Assembly: GCA_039707465.1 (NCBI GenBank)
Contig: CM077643.1
Coordinates: 243,930,167 to 243,994,166, forward strand
Direction: 5' to 3'
Source: Rhabdophis nuchalis
Lineage: Eukaryota > Chordata > Lepidosauria > Squamata > Natricidae
Length of the DNA stretch: 64,000 nucleotides
Position 1 is the stretch's first letter; the number at the start of each line of letters is the position of its first letter. The translations under genes and the position numbers were made by a program. Shown piece after piece: positions 49,699 to 61,209 of the stretch. The notes below the pieces were generated by a model. It was not told the origin of the DNA. It did no database searches and saw only the letters and a list, made by a program, of their open reading frames with translations.

Positions 49699-50112
49699 TG
49701 GTCCTTGACTAATTACTATTTCGCTTAGGGATGGAAATTAATCCCAATTAGCATAATTAAGCACTGCTGGCCACCACTTTCATCCAGGGAGATGCCACCT
49801 GCACCACTACCCTGCCTCCAACACAGACTCCATCCCACTGTCTCCTCCCTGGCTGGCCTAAGCCAGCTCCCTTTGTCAGAAACGGCTGCATTGCCCTGCC
49901 ATGTGAGCTATGCTCTAACCTGATCCTGGGCCAGGAATTGAAGCTCATGCTATGGTTGTAAATGTGGGCAGCTTGCTAAGTACCCAAATGTTGTGCCTGC
50001 AGTAGTTATAACTTTGAGGACCTGGTGTAACTACTATTTGTTCAGCACTGTCATGCCTTCAAAGAAGCACTGCACAAATGATCAGCGAGGTACAGGTAAG
50101 TGAGGACTACCT
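49699..50112. repeat. Family A-related element, degenerate
   Basis: 'ggtccttgactaattactat' to 'aagtgaggactacctataa'; the interior follows the second subtype ('attaagcactgctggcc'). Confidence 0.55.
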
Positions 50113-53100
50113 ATAAATATTATTGGATCTCTGTTTTGAAGCAAAACGTATTGCCACCTTCAATGAAGAAAGTAACCCTGTAGTAGTTACAGCTAAACCA
50201 TGCCAAATAATTTTCTTGATAACATTTTGCATCAGCAAAGTGTCAGCTTTGGATTTAAGCTTCAGCTAATTAGCTTTAGGGATTACATTCCTTAAATTGT
50301 GGATTCTACAACAATATTTTGAATATTCATACGACAGAGAATGCAGGTATGGATTTTCTCTTATTTATGGCCTTCTTCTCTCAATCAGATCAATAAAGAG
50401 GCTGTAAAAGCTGAAATAAGTCTCACGAACACAATTCTTTCCTGGGGAATAATAGTCTGACAACCTGGCTAGACAGACTGATTACAAAAGAGAAATGTAA
50501 GGGGCTAAATCGATTTTCATGGCTGCTCAATGTCATTTTCCAACAGTGTTGAACCTTTTGTCCATATCCAGAATCCAATACAAACCAAGTACCTTAACAT
50601 TAAATTGGGCAGGTCTGTAAATATGCAACTTCTTGATATAAAAGAAACGTATTTTATATTTCTGTTTGCATATAATCTACACGGGGGGGGGGATGCTACA
50701 CCATCTCTGAATATGTAAGGCAAGTGACTGACATTCAGCGAACAAAGGAAAATTGGCCATTTCAGAAGCATTTCTCAAGCTAATGCAGTCAACATTTGTA
50801 CTTTTCTAATTTGACAATACACTTTTGTAATTAATGAAAACTGAACAAAAATGAAACAGAAGCCCTTCTATTTGAAAAAAAGAAAACGTAGGCAGAAAAT
50901 GCAAATGTTAGAAGAAACACAAACACAAATGTAGGCACCAATAGGCACAACATTTCAGAAAGAGGAAGGAAGGGAGCAGTTAGGAGATATCAAATTTGAC
51001 CCTGCTAGAAACAATCTTTGGGATTTTTTTTTTTTACATTATCAGCAGATTCTGTAACTTTACACATTATACATAGCTGTCCAATATAGCCAGGTTTCAA
51101 TCTTCAAAGTGAAATTGTAAGGTCAAAGAAGTAACATTAAATCCTGTAACTGTCATTTCTTTCTCTCTGTCCAGGATATTATAAAAGCCTTCTTCCGTAA
51201 CCGTTGAGTACTAATGAGGGAAATCTCTCTCTTACATTGAGTGAGAAAAATCGGCTTCACTTCATGCAGACAGTTGGAAGTAACAAGAATTTGTACAGGA
51301 TGCGATTTCCAAACTTGGCAAAGAGACCAACCCTTCCTAAAACTCAAAGTCAGTCATGAGCCTTTGTATATCTGGACAACAAGGCTTCATAGGATCACAT
51401 TGCTCTCATTCTAAGGAGAAGAAAATGGTTACAGCAACTTCATGGTTCTAATAATGGCTATATTGGCATCATGCACAATTTAGAGCAGGGATGGCAAATC
51501 TCTGACATACGTATCAAAGGTAACACACCACAATGATTTGGGTGATATACTTGCAGTTGCCAACATCCAATATCAACTATTCCTGAACACATGACCTGTT
51601 CTCACACAATTTGGGGAATGGCGAGGGGCAGTCTTTTTGAGTGGCGGCAGTGATAGATGAATAAAGGCCTTGGACTCCATTTCAGGGCCAGCCTCAGTGT
51701 TGTCATCAAATGCCACAGTTCAGGATGGTCTAGAATTGTTTCTGTTTTGTTTGTGTGTGAGAGAGTGAAAGAGACAGAGAGAGTAACAGAGACAGAGACA
51801 GAGACACAGAGAGATGCAGACTCAAGTTTGAATATTTGAATATTTGACACGCTGAGCCCAAGGTTCTCCATCACTGAGCACAAAATCAGATGAAGAAACA
51901 AACCTGCCAGTCATATATTGTTTTCCCGTTGTCTTTTACACATGCTAATATTTTCCTCTTTTCATTTATGTTGTTATGGTCAGTGGATTCACAGCTGTAC
52001 AGCAACTACCGGTAATAAACTACAAAGATAAACTACATAGCTAGACAAATATTACAACTATTTTAAAAACTTTTTAAAGAAAGAGCAGCACTGTCATTTC
52101 CCGCAAATATTAGTTAATTGCTATTCAAGAAGTACCTTGAAGTTCTCTCTCCATATGAACATAAACAACCATATGCCTCCAATATGATTTACAATGTATG
52201 TCACTTCTTTCTTTTTTATATTATAGATTTCTGTGGACATCATTTTTAGCATCTAATTTACTTGTTCAGATGACCAATAAACCCTTCCAAAACTTGCTTG
52301 TGCCATTAATCTTCTTCTAAAAGACACAACAATCATTATTTGCAATCCTAAGCATTCAGGAAACAAATGACATAATGTGGCAAACTTCCATGTGGCTCAG
52401 CTGCAAAAATTCAAAAGGAAACAAATTATGGTTTCATTGCTGTTTTCTAATGAGGAGGACTGGTATATTGACAGATCAGAAGTGAGCAAACAGATCTTTG
52501 ATCAGAAACAACTGGACATACATAAAACTCCTGGAGTCCAGTGGCTTTATCTCATCTTAGAATGCAGAATTTTCCTAGTAATCAGAAAATTAGCAAAGGC
52601 ACTTTATTTATAGACCTTTCCATAGAAGGTGCAAAATAAGGACATGTATTATTTCTGCTATCTAAACTACTTGGGAAAGTCAAAGTGCTAGTAATCAATC
52701 TGACAGTATACCTTTTATTTTTTTCAGCGTTTTTCAGCGAGAGAACAAAATGCCAAGTATTAAACAATCCAAATTACCATTCAAGCATGCTTTATATTTC
52801 AACATTAAGCTTTTCTCTGAAATCCAAGCAACATAAACCCAGAAAAGGTTAAATCAAGCAATGGTTTCCAAATGACTGAATATGAAAAAAGGGGGATTTA
52901 GTGGAATTTCATAAAAGATTTTGACGGCAAAAATAGCTTTCCATCAATAATATCAGTTTTTAAATCAAGGATCACGCTTAGCTTTTGAGAGAATGCCAGG
53001 CTCCTGATTTCAAAATGGTAAGATAAAAATGTGGGAAGAACTGTTTCAAGAATTAGATATAAATTAATTTAATTATTTCCCGTGATTTAATGTAATACAA

Positions 53101-53184
53101 TTCTTTCTCAAACAAGTTAGCAGAATGAATATGATTGCTCCCCATTTTTCCTATAAAAATAGCAATTTGGTTTTCTGCAGGTAT

Positions 53185-54278
53185 AGCCTTCCCCCTGCCA
53201 ATCACAATTGGAACTGTCAACTCCATCATTAAACAATGCAGTCGTAAAATGAAAAATACCCTTACCGCATCTGATTTACAATGGCAAATTCATTTGCTGC
53301 AGTCATTAAGTGAATCACCATGGGTCATTAAGTGCCAGGTCATGGGATTTGTGACTGCCTGCCAGTTTCCCCACTGACATTGTTCATTGAAGGTGATCAT
53401 GTGACCATAGAAAGCTGTCACCATTGTAAATGCAGGTCTGTGGCCAATTGTCTGAATCACCATCAAAGGACTGTGGGGATGCTGGAATGGGTGCAACTCT
53501 TGGGACAAGTCATAAGTCTCATTATTCAGCACCATCATACCTTTGTTGTTGTTAGTTGCAAAGTTGTGTCCGATCTATCACGATCCCATGTACAACGTTC
53601 CTCCAGACCTTCCTGTCCTCTACCACCCTCTGAGGTCCATTTAAGTTCAAGCCTATTGCTTTGGTGACTCCATCCAGCCACCTCATTCTCTGTCGTCCCG
53701 TTCTTCTTTTGCTCTCAATCTTTTTCAGCATCAGGCTCTTCTCCAGTGAGTCCTTCCTTCTCATTAGGTGGCCAAAGTATTTGAGTTTCATCTTCAGGAT
53801 CTGGTCTTCTAAAGAGCAGTCAGGGTTGATCTCCTCTAGGACTGACCGGTTTGATTGTCTTGCAGTCCAAGGGACTCGCAGGAGTCTTCTCCAGCACCAG
53901 ATTCAAAGGCCTCAATTCTTTGGCGCTCAGCCTTTCTTATGGTCCAACTTTCACAGCCATACATGGCAACTGGGAAAACCATAGCCTTGATTATAGGCAC
54001 TTTTGCTGGCAGGGTGATGTCTCTTCTTTTTAGTATGCTGTCTAGATTTGCCATAGCTTTCCTCCCCAGGAGCAAGCATCTTTTAATTTCTTGGCTGCAG
54101 TCCCCATCTGCGGGGATCTTGGAGCCCAGGAAAATAAAATCTGTCACTACCTCTGTTTTTTCCCCATTTGCCACAAATTGAGAGGGCCAGATGCCATGAT
54201 CTTGCTTTTCTTAATGTTGAGTTTCAAGCCAACTTTTGCACTCTCCTTCTTCAGGTCAAAAGTAAGGACTATCTATAG
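53185..54278. repeat. Family A-related element split by Bov-B
   Basis: Left part from about 53185 ('caatcacaattggaactgtc') to 'attcagcaccatcatacctt'; right part 'aaaagtaaggactatctata'. The Bov-B fragment 53540-54258 lies between. Confidence 0.65.
53540..54258 (-). mobile_element. Bov-B/RTE LINE 3' end, reverse-transcriptase ORF relic
   Basis: Minus strand reads DFIFLGSKIPADGDCSQEIK, RRDITLPAKVPIIKAMVFP, VAMYGCESWTIRKAE, then after frame breaks MKLKYFGHLMRRKDSLEKSL and GRQRMRWLDGVTKAIG. That is the C-terminus of the RTE-clade Bov-B ORF. Ends with 'tttgcaactaacaacaacaa'. 5'-truncated and frameshifted. Confidence 0.88.
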
Positions 54279-54445
54279 TGGCACTTTCTGCTTGGTGTTA
54301 AAGAATTGTGAGAATTGCTGCGGTGCTCAGCTTTACTCTGTGCAAACAATGGTCACCCTAGGACCCTTCCCCCAAGCCTCTGAAGTGCATCAAATATTCA
54401 ATGCACAACCCAAGAAATGATTCAAGTAATACAAACAAATTGTAG

Positions 54446-54623
54446 CTTTAGCCTTGACAAAATGGAAGTAGAAAACTAACTTGAACACTTGATGTAACAG
54501 ATACATTTGTACAAACTGAGGTATGGTATGTGAACTTTAGCCTTGACAAAATGGAAGTAGAAAACTAACTTGAACACTTGATGTAACAGATACATTTGGA
54601 CAAACTGAGGTATGGTATGTGAA
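54446..54623. repeat. 89-bp tandem duplication
   Basis: Two consecutive 89-bp units starting ctttagccttgacaaaatgg; they differ at a single base (tttgtac versus tttggac), so the duplication is young. Confidence 0.95.
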
Positions 54624-55411
54624 CCTATTTTGGCATTTTGAGATAACTCATTTGATGGCTGAATAGTTTGAACACATTACCTTGCCAGCAGTTATTAACC
54701 TGATATATTGTTATGTGAGACCAGTCGAATAAAATTCTCATCATGCTGTCAGTAGATCAGGATAATTATCAGAGTGGGGTGAGCAGGAAAAGAAAGTTTC
54801 AGACAGTGACAGAGATTAATTTAGTCACTTTGCATGATGCAAGATTGGGGAGGGAACAGGTTTCACTAACTTTAAACATGACCAGGTCAAAAGGGACAAA
54901 ACAAAAACTTCACGTGCAGTTCTAAGATTAATTTTCCCAGAAATATACACTCACATTGTTATTCTATGGCTCCTACCCAATTGTTCAGAATACAATTCAA
55001 ACATTGTTCCTAGCAAAGTTAATCGTTCAGAAAAACAAGCAGCATGGTCCTGGTCATTCCAGAAAATCCTGTGTAACCTGAAACAAATATAAAACAAACA
55101 GAGCCTAAACTCAGGATGCACACCAAAGCACTGAGGGAAGTGATGGAGCCTAATCTTATCCAGGGACAAGATAAAAATAAAAATAAAAAAAGCATCCCAG
55201 AGCTGTGAAGAAGAAAAGAATTAAGAGCAGGGAGAGAAAAGTCTAGCTCAATTACTCCGGTTTTATTTAACCTTCTCAAAGGGGTTGTTTTTTCGGTTTC
55301 TGCTCACTTAATCCAATAAAGAGACTTTTAGCAACTGAAGGAATGTTTTTACATCATTTATTTTTAGTTCTGCGGTATATTTCAAAACAATGGTTCCTTC
55401 CCTAATCTATA

Positions 55412-56230
55412 CAGGTAGTTCTCAACTTACAACAGCAATTGCGGCTGGAATTTTTATTACTAAGTGATGCAATCACAAAACACAACTGCAATGTTTAGTG
55501 ATGGCAATCTATGAAGTCCTGGTTGCTGTTGTTAACTGAATCCCAGTTGTTAGGTGAGACAACGTGTTGCTGACTTCCCACAACCAAAGTCAATTGGGGT
55601 AGCCTTCAGAAAATTGTAAGTCCCATGCCAGCAGGCAGGTAAGTGGGAGAAAGAAGCAAGGTGAGTGAAGGTGAGAGGGAGGATTGGGGAGGGTGCAAGG
55701 GATGGACCAAGAAGGGCCATGGAGGTTGAGGAGGGTGCACAAAGGGTTGTGTGAAAGGTGCCACACAGGCTGGGAAAAATGACTGAGGGTGGTTTAGGGA
55801 GAGGATGAGAATGCATGGGGGCATGATGAAGGTCAGGGAAGGGTACAAATGGTTGTGTGACAAATACCACATGGACTGGGGAAGGTGCAAAGTGGTGTGC
55901 GAGTGGTTAGTGAGAACATAGAGGGACTAAGCAAGGGTGCACTGGTAGGGGAGACTAACCACAACAATGCACCACCTTCTCTGTCTGCTTCCCCACTAAC
56001 TTTCTAATGAAGCTTGCAGAGAAGGTTGCAAACGGCAATCTTGTGGTCTTATTAGGGTGCTTGGTAATCAGTAATAAATGCAAATGTATTGTCATAGCAC
56101 AATCATGTGACTAAAAGAATCTTGAGATGGTTGGAACTCCGAGGGCAGTTGTAAACAATATTTGTTCAACAGCATCATTCATAACTTCAAATGTTTCCTG
56201 AATGAATGGTCATCGGTCAAGGACTACGTG
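55412..56230. repeat. Family A-related long element
   Basis: 'caggtagttctcaacttaca' to 'ggtcaaggactacgtg'. The middle (55620-55920) is a G-rich gagg/gggt tract. Confidence 0.6.
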
Positions 56231-57172
56231 CAGTCTGGGGATGATAACCATAATCCATCCATCCATCCATCCCCCCCCCCTCTCTCCCTCCCTCCCTCTC
56301 TTTCTCTTGCATCCATCTAAGGAAAGTTGCTGTAGGACAGAACTACCATTAATAAAATGAAAGTTATTGAAAGAATGCAATTGAAATCAAAGTGCTTCTC
56401 ATTCTACATATTACTCAGGGTAGAAGTCTTATTTTTTTCAACATAGCTATTTTTTTCAACATAGCTATTCTGTGTGACCCAAGGGCGAATAATTGGCCGG
56501 GAGAAAAATTAACATTTGCAGTAGCTCATTCATACAAATGCACTCAAGAACATTCACTGCAGCATCAAATTCCAGGCAACCGAGCATTCTTTTTTAAATT
56601 CCACTCAGGATTCATGCCTACACCTATTCACTTGTCACACAAAAGACAAAATAAATGAGAGTCATAATGCAGCGAAGAAAAAGCATGCCACCTCATCCAT
56701 CTGTACCGTGAATCCAGAGGGCAGGAAAAAAATCTTAATAGAAGATGTTACATCTGGAGATTAAGCTCAAGGCAGAATTGGACTGCTTTTTTCATTATTG
56801 AAAGAAATGAAGGTATTCAGCAACTATTATCATGGATGATGCCTCGTTCAATAAGCAATAAACATTATTTTTATCCTACTTCAAAATAATTACTTGGGAA
56901 GTGCTATAAATGGAATCAAATACATAACTGTTAATTGCACTCTGCTCCCAGTCACTAAAGCCTGCTCACAAAAATACCATCACATTCAATACAATAGATA
57001 ATTTTAGTTATCTCTCCCAAAGGCAGAAGACCTAAAACTCTTCCTGCATTGCTTGTACTTTTTAAATTTCTATTTTAGACTCAAAACCGACCTTTAGCTG
57101 TTTACTAAGCATAAAAACATCATGTACTGCATACTATGTAACTCTGGAGAAAATGCGATCAACTCTGTTATT

Positions 57173-57322
57173 GAAAAAGAGTGTTGGTTCTTACCTGAGG
57201 CGCATCTTTTCATAGGGGGGAGGCAGCATCTAGTGTGGGTAGAGACTCTCTTCTCTCATTGGAGGGCTGAGTCTGGGCAAGATTAAACCCCGCCCTCGTC
57301 ACCGGGCATGCCCAGTTTCGAC
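57173..57322. repeat. DIRS element left terminal repeat with extension
   Basis: Outer extension gaaaaagagtgttggttctt to about 57210, then the part shared inverted with 61091-61205 ('ggaggcagcatctagtgtgg', 'gcatgcccagtttcgac'). Confidence 0.88.
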
Positions 57323-57492
57323 GAAGTAATCCAGACTCGAAGCGTCTTGTAAGGTCACTCTCTGCGAGTTGCATTCCGGTCCTGGTGTCTGTCTGGTCGA
57401 GCCGTCTTAATGCCTGTTGGCCTGTGGTCCAGTAATCTCAGGTAATACCGGTAAGGAAACATAAACAAGAATCAGAGAACCCCGGGGTGGGG

Positions 57493-57583
57493 CTAGATGC
57501 TGCCTCCCCCCTATGAAAAGATGCGTCTCAGGTAAGAACCAACGCTCTTTTTCCATAGAGGGGGGAGGCAGCATCTAGTGTGG
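57493..57583. repeat. DIRS internal complementary region
   Basis: 57493-57551 is the complement of the left outer end (57174-57237); 57552-57583 is the complement of the right outer end. Together they form the circle-junction guide. Confidence 0.88.
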
Positions 57584-57595
57584 GACATACCAAAG

Positions 57596-58689
57596 CTATA
57601 GGTGTCCCTGGACGGGAATCACGTTTTGGCTAGAAGGTCTGTCGGCTCGTATCACTGACTGCAGAACTCTGCGACCGAAAGCCGCCTCTGCCGAGGCGAA
57701 TGAGTCCAGCTTATAGTGGCTGATGAAGGGAGAAGGCGTGGCCCAAGTGGCCGCTCTGCAAATTTCTTGGAGGGATGCCTGTGCTGCCCAAGCCGCTGTG
57801 GTAGCTGCGCTTCTGGTGGAGTGGGCGGTTAGACGACCCGGACATCCCGCAGCACTTGCCTGGTAAGCCGTGGCAATGCATGCCCGCAGCCAATGGCCAA
57901 TAGTCACTGACGAGACTTTCTTCCCCTGGGAGGACGGTTGGAATGACACGAAGAGTGATTCTGAGACTCGGAAGGGTCGTGTTCGCTTGATATAGATCTT
58001 TAAGGCCCTCCTTACATCCAGGGTGTGCCACTTCCATTCCAGCGGATGAGAGGGATCCGGGCAGAAATTGGGAAGCACCAGCTCCTGAGACCTGTGAAAG
58101 CAGGAACATACCTTGGGGATGAAGGAGGGATCCAACCTCAGTACGACCCGGTCCTGATGGAACACACAAAGGTCCTCTCTGACCGATAGGGCCTGAAGTT
58201 CGGAGACTCTGCGGACCGAGGTGATGGCTACTAAAAAGGCAACTTTCAAGGTTAGAAATCTCAGGGGGACCTCCCTCAACGGCTCGAAGGGGGGGCAGGT
58301 AAGGGAGTCCAAAACCTTGGGCAAATCCCACGAGGGGTACCTGTGCACTGTGGGGGGTGGGGCAGATTTGAGGCCCCTTTCAGGAAGAGACGTACCGTAG
58401 GCTTCTGGGACAGAGAGGTCGAGCCCCCGTAGGTCAAGACGGACGAAATGGCCGCTAACTGTCTTCGGATGGTGTTGAGCACCAGTCCCTTGTCGAGGCC
58501 CGCCTGTAGAAACTCCATGATCTGTGGGATAGTGGCCCTAAGGGGATCAATAGACTTACCGGCGCTCCAGGTACAGAAGGTCCGCCAGGTGGAATCGTAT
58601 ATGTGATTCGTGGAGGGACGTCTGGAGGCCTGGATAGTTTGGATCACCCTGGAGGAGGAGTTGTCCTGTCTCAGGATGCTCCGCTCAAG
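57596..58689 (-). pseudogene. DIRS tyrosine recombinase (integrase), one frameshift
   Basis: The N-terminal SAM-like core-binding part is read in one frame from about 58689 (IYDSTWRTFCTWSAGKS, then TIRRQLAAISSVLTYGGS). It passes by a one-base frame change in a C-rich run near 58350 into the catalytic part. There the catalytic set is complete: Arg in SVRRVSELQALS, His and Arg in LTAHSTRSAATTAAW, and the Tyr nucleophile in SPFISHYKLD (residues about 46, 176, 179 and 212 of the 58348-57596 frame). The enzyme would integrate the circular DNA intermediate by strand exchange. The frameshift probably disables it. The front overlaps the end of the RNase H frame, as is normal in this group. Confidence 0.85.
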
Positions 58690-58826
58690 CGCCAGGCGGT
58701 CAGCTGGAGCCACTGAGGGTCCGGGTGCTCTATAGATCCCTGGGCGAGGGAGATTCGTTCCTGGAGAATCTTCCAAGGCCGGTCCACCGAGAGGGCTCGC
58801 AGGTCCGCGAACCAGGCCCTGCGAGG

Positions 58827-59960
58827 TCAGTGAGGGGCCAGTAGAATGACCTCCGCCCTCTCTGTCACTATCTTCTGAATGACCCGGGTCAGCAGTGGGA
58901 GTGGAGGAAAGGCATACAGGAGGCCGGAAGGCCATCTGCACCGCAGGGCGTCCACACCCTCTGAGCCTGGCGACGGAAAGCAAGATAGGAATCTCGGGAG
59001 CTGAGAGTTGGCGGGAGTGGCAAAGAGGTCGATTTCCGGTAGGCCGAAGCGGTCCACAATGTCCTGGAACAGCGACGGATGTAGTCGCCATTCGGCATTG
59101 TCCACCACCTCGCGGCTGAGCCAATCCGCCTGCACATTGGCCACTCCCGAGATGTGTTCTGCTGTCAAGGAGAGCAGGTGTCGCTCGGCCCAAATTCCCA
59201 ACTTCCTGGCCTCGGTCATGAGGGAGCGGGACCGAGTGCCCCCCTGTCGATTGACGTGAGCCTTGGCGGACATGTTGTCCGTCAGTACCAGTACATGCCT
59301 CCCCCGCAGATAGGGGAGGAAGTGGCGCAGGGCCAAATGGATTGCTCCCAGCTCCAGCCAATTGATGCTGTGAGTCAAATCCGAAGGGTCCCATTGGCCC
59401 TGGGCCATCTGCTCCTGAAGATGGGCCCCCAAGCCAAAGAGACTGGCATCCGTAGTGACGGTCAGCCTGTCCTGGTCCTTGAACTGCTGACCCTCGGTGA
59501 TTGCCCTGGAAGTCCACCACCTGAAGGAGCTGGAAACTTCCGAGGGATGCGTACCTTGGCCTGGGAGCAGCTCAAGAGCCGTTTCTGAAACGGCAAAATA
59601 AAACCATTGAAGGGCCCTGAAGTGTAGGCGGGCCCACGGTACGATGCCTATGGCTGAAACCATGGTCCCAAGCAGTTTAGAAAGGGTGGCCAAAGAGGGT
59701 CTGGGATCTCCTGACACCTGATTAACTAATGCCCTGAGAGAGACCTGTCGTTCTTGGGACAGGAACACTCTCCCCTCCGTTGTGTCGATCAGTGCCCCCA
59801 GATGCACCAAACGGGTAGTGGGGTGGAGATGGCTCTTGGGGGTGTTAATGGAGAAACCGTGGCTCTGCAGCACTTGGATGGTGCTGGCCAGGTCCTGACG
59901 TGCCCCGCTAGGAGAGGAAGACCGAATGAGGATGTCATCTAAATAAGCATTCAGTCTGAT
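58827..59960 (-). pseudogene. DIRS reverse transcriptase remnant plus RNase H
   Basis: The frame begins at a YLDD box (LNAYLDDILIRS, near 59940), so only the last part of the palm and the thumb of the polymerase is left; the fingers and earlier catalytic motifs are absent. RNase H follows with acidic residues in TVTTDASLFGLGAHL, NWLELGAIHLAL and VLVLTDNMSAKAHVN, and a trailing conserved part (DLFATPANSQLPRF). A TGA at 58827, at a place where the following codons still read like the same protein, looks like a premature stop. Not functional. Confidence 0.82.
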
Positions 59961-60375
59961 GGGGACTTTCGATGGGAAAAAGAGGGTTGAGGGTTGCCCC
60001 CCCTCCCTGATGTTGCGCTGGGGACATCATCAGGGACAGTTGTACCTGGGACTGATGCGGGAGAGGCGAGGCCGGGATGGGCACGGTCTTGCTGGCTGCC
60101 TTGGAATGAAGGCGGTCTAGGGCCTTCTCTTTCCGCTTCTCGAAGGCCGAGGAAGTGGAGGCCACAGGCTTCTTGGCCTTATCCGTTTTCTGGAAGGCCT
60201 TGCCCGATTTAGATTGGGCCTTCCCCTTCCCCCGTGAGGTAGAAGTGGAGGGAGCGGCCTGTAGGCCCGGCTCTTCAGGAGCCTCAGGGCCCGAAGGGAG
60301 AGCAGGCTGGGGCATCTGCTCGGCGGGTGGGATCTGCTCTTTGGGGCAGGTCTCGGAGTTCAAGAGGGCCGCCAT
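59935..60375 (-). pseudogene. DIRS gag-like ORF, 3' end deleted
   Basis: 146 codons starting MAALLNSETCPKEQ, rich in Pro, Ala, Ser and Lys (SRGKGKAQSKSGKAF), without a domain I recognise. Its last codons run out of frame into the polymerase remnant, so a deletion joins it to the YLDD region. The assignment as gag comes from position and composition. Confidence 0.5.
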
Positions 60376-60399
60376 CGTCAGGCAGGCGAGCTAGCGGTT

Positions 60400-61090
60400 T
60401 AAATCTGCTTTTTTTGATCGCCCAGGCCCGTGGGTCTCCTGCTTCTCCGGCCGCGTTTCTGCTTGAAAATGGCGCCGCTTTAAGCCCCGCCCCCGCACTT
60501 CCTGCTGGGCGGTGAAGAAGGCGCGCTTTTCGAATGGCCCCAAAATGGCGCCTCCAGCCTCCTGGCTGCCTCGTGGCCTGGAAGGCGTTCCTGAAGGCCT
60601 TTGGAAAGGAACTGCAGTTTCGGCCCTTCCTGCGCCTCGGCTGGGGTCGCCGGTCCGCTCCGTGGCAGCAAGTAAACGGAGGCTGTTTGGCGAGCGCTCT
60701 GGCTGCCACGGTTCGCCGCTCTACCCTTAGGGAGCGGCGGAGCGCATCCCCGGCTAAAATCCCCCCGCAGCCGCTGGTCTACTCACGGTCAGGCGAGGCG
60801 TTTGCTGAGATGGAGCTTTCTTCGGCGCGATAGAAAAGGGCGCGCCTTTTGAATGTGCCTCCGGCTGTTTCGTGGTCTCCGCTCTGGCGGAAAGAACAGG
60901 AGGGAGGCTTCTGGCCTGCTTGCCCTGCAAGGGCTTAAAGGCCCGGTTCTGAGGCGTGATACTCATGAGGAGGCAGTCAAGTTGCCCTCAGACCGTCAGT
61001 TCTCCGTGCTCCTCTAAACTTTTCCAAGTGGTGAAAAGACAATCTAGGACTGTGAGATCTTCAAGACGCTGTTCCTCCTTCGAGGGCTGT
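60400..61090 (-). other. DIRS 5' leader, GC-rich
   Basis: Between the gag-like ORF and the right terminal repeat. Contains a 70-codon open frame (60966-60754, MSITPQNRAFKPLQGKQ) that might be an upstream part of gag, and a repeated 'gcgccatttt'/'aagcgcgcc' motif. Function not known. Confidence 0.4.
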
Positions 61091-61209
61091 GTCGAAACTG
61101 GGCATGCCCGGTGACGAGGGCAGGGTTTAATCTTGCCCAGACTCAGCCCTCCAATGAGAGAAGAGAGTCTCTACCCACACTAGATGCTGCCTCCCCCCAC
61201 TATGGAAAA
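61091..61209. repeat. DIRS element right terminal repeat
   Basis: 'gtcgaaactgggcatgcccg' to 'gatgctgcctccccccacta' and tggaaaa; complement of the left repeat with very few differences. Confidence 0.88.

Larger units (their letters stand above)
57173..61209 (-). mobile_element. DIRS-like tyrosine-recombinase retrotransposon, internally deleted
   Basis: Coding strand is minus. The ends are inverted repeats (57211-57322 against 61091-61205, about 112 bp and nearly identical), and an internal complementary region at 57493-57583 is the complement of both outer ends joined together, the hallmark of DIRS1-type elements that replicate through a circle. Order on the minus strand: gag-like ORF, remnant reverse transcriptase with RNase H, tyrosine recombinase. 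There is no target duplication, as expected. Much of gag and the front of the reverse transcriptase are missing, and two point lesions are visible. Confidence 0.9.

Noticed and set aside
58690..59520. Front part of the long 414-codon minus-strand frame as a distinct protein
   Set aside because: It is an out-of-frame shadow of the RNase H region; only the last part (from about 58689) is real recombinase sequence.
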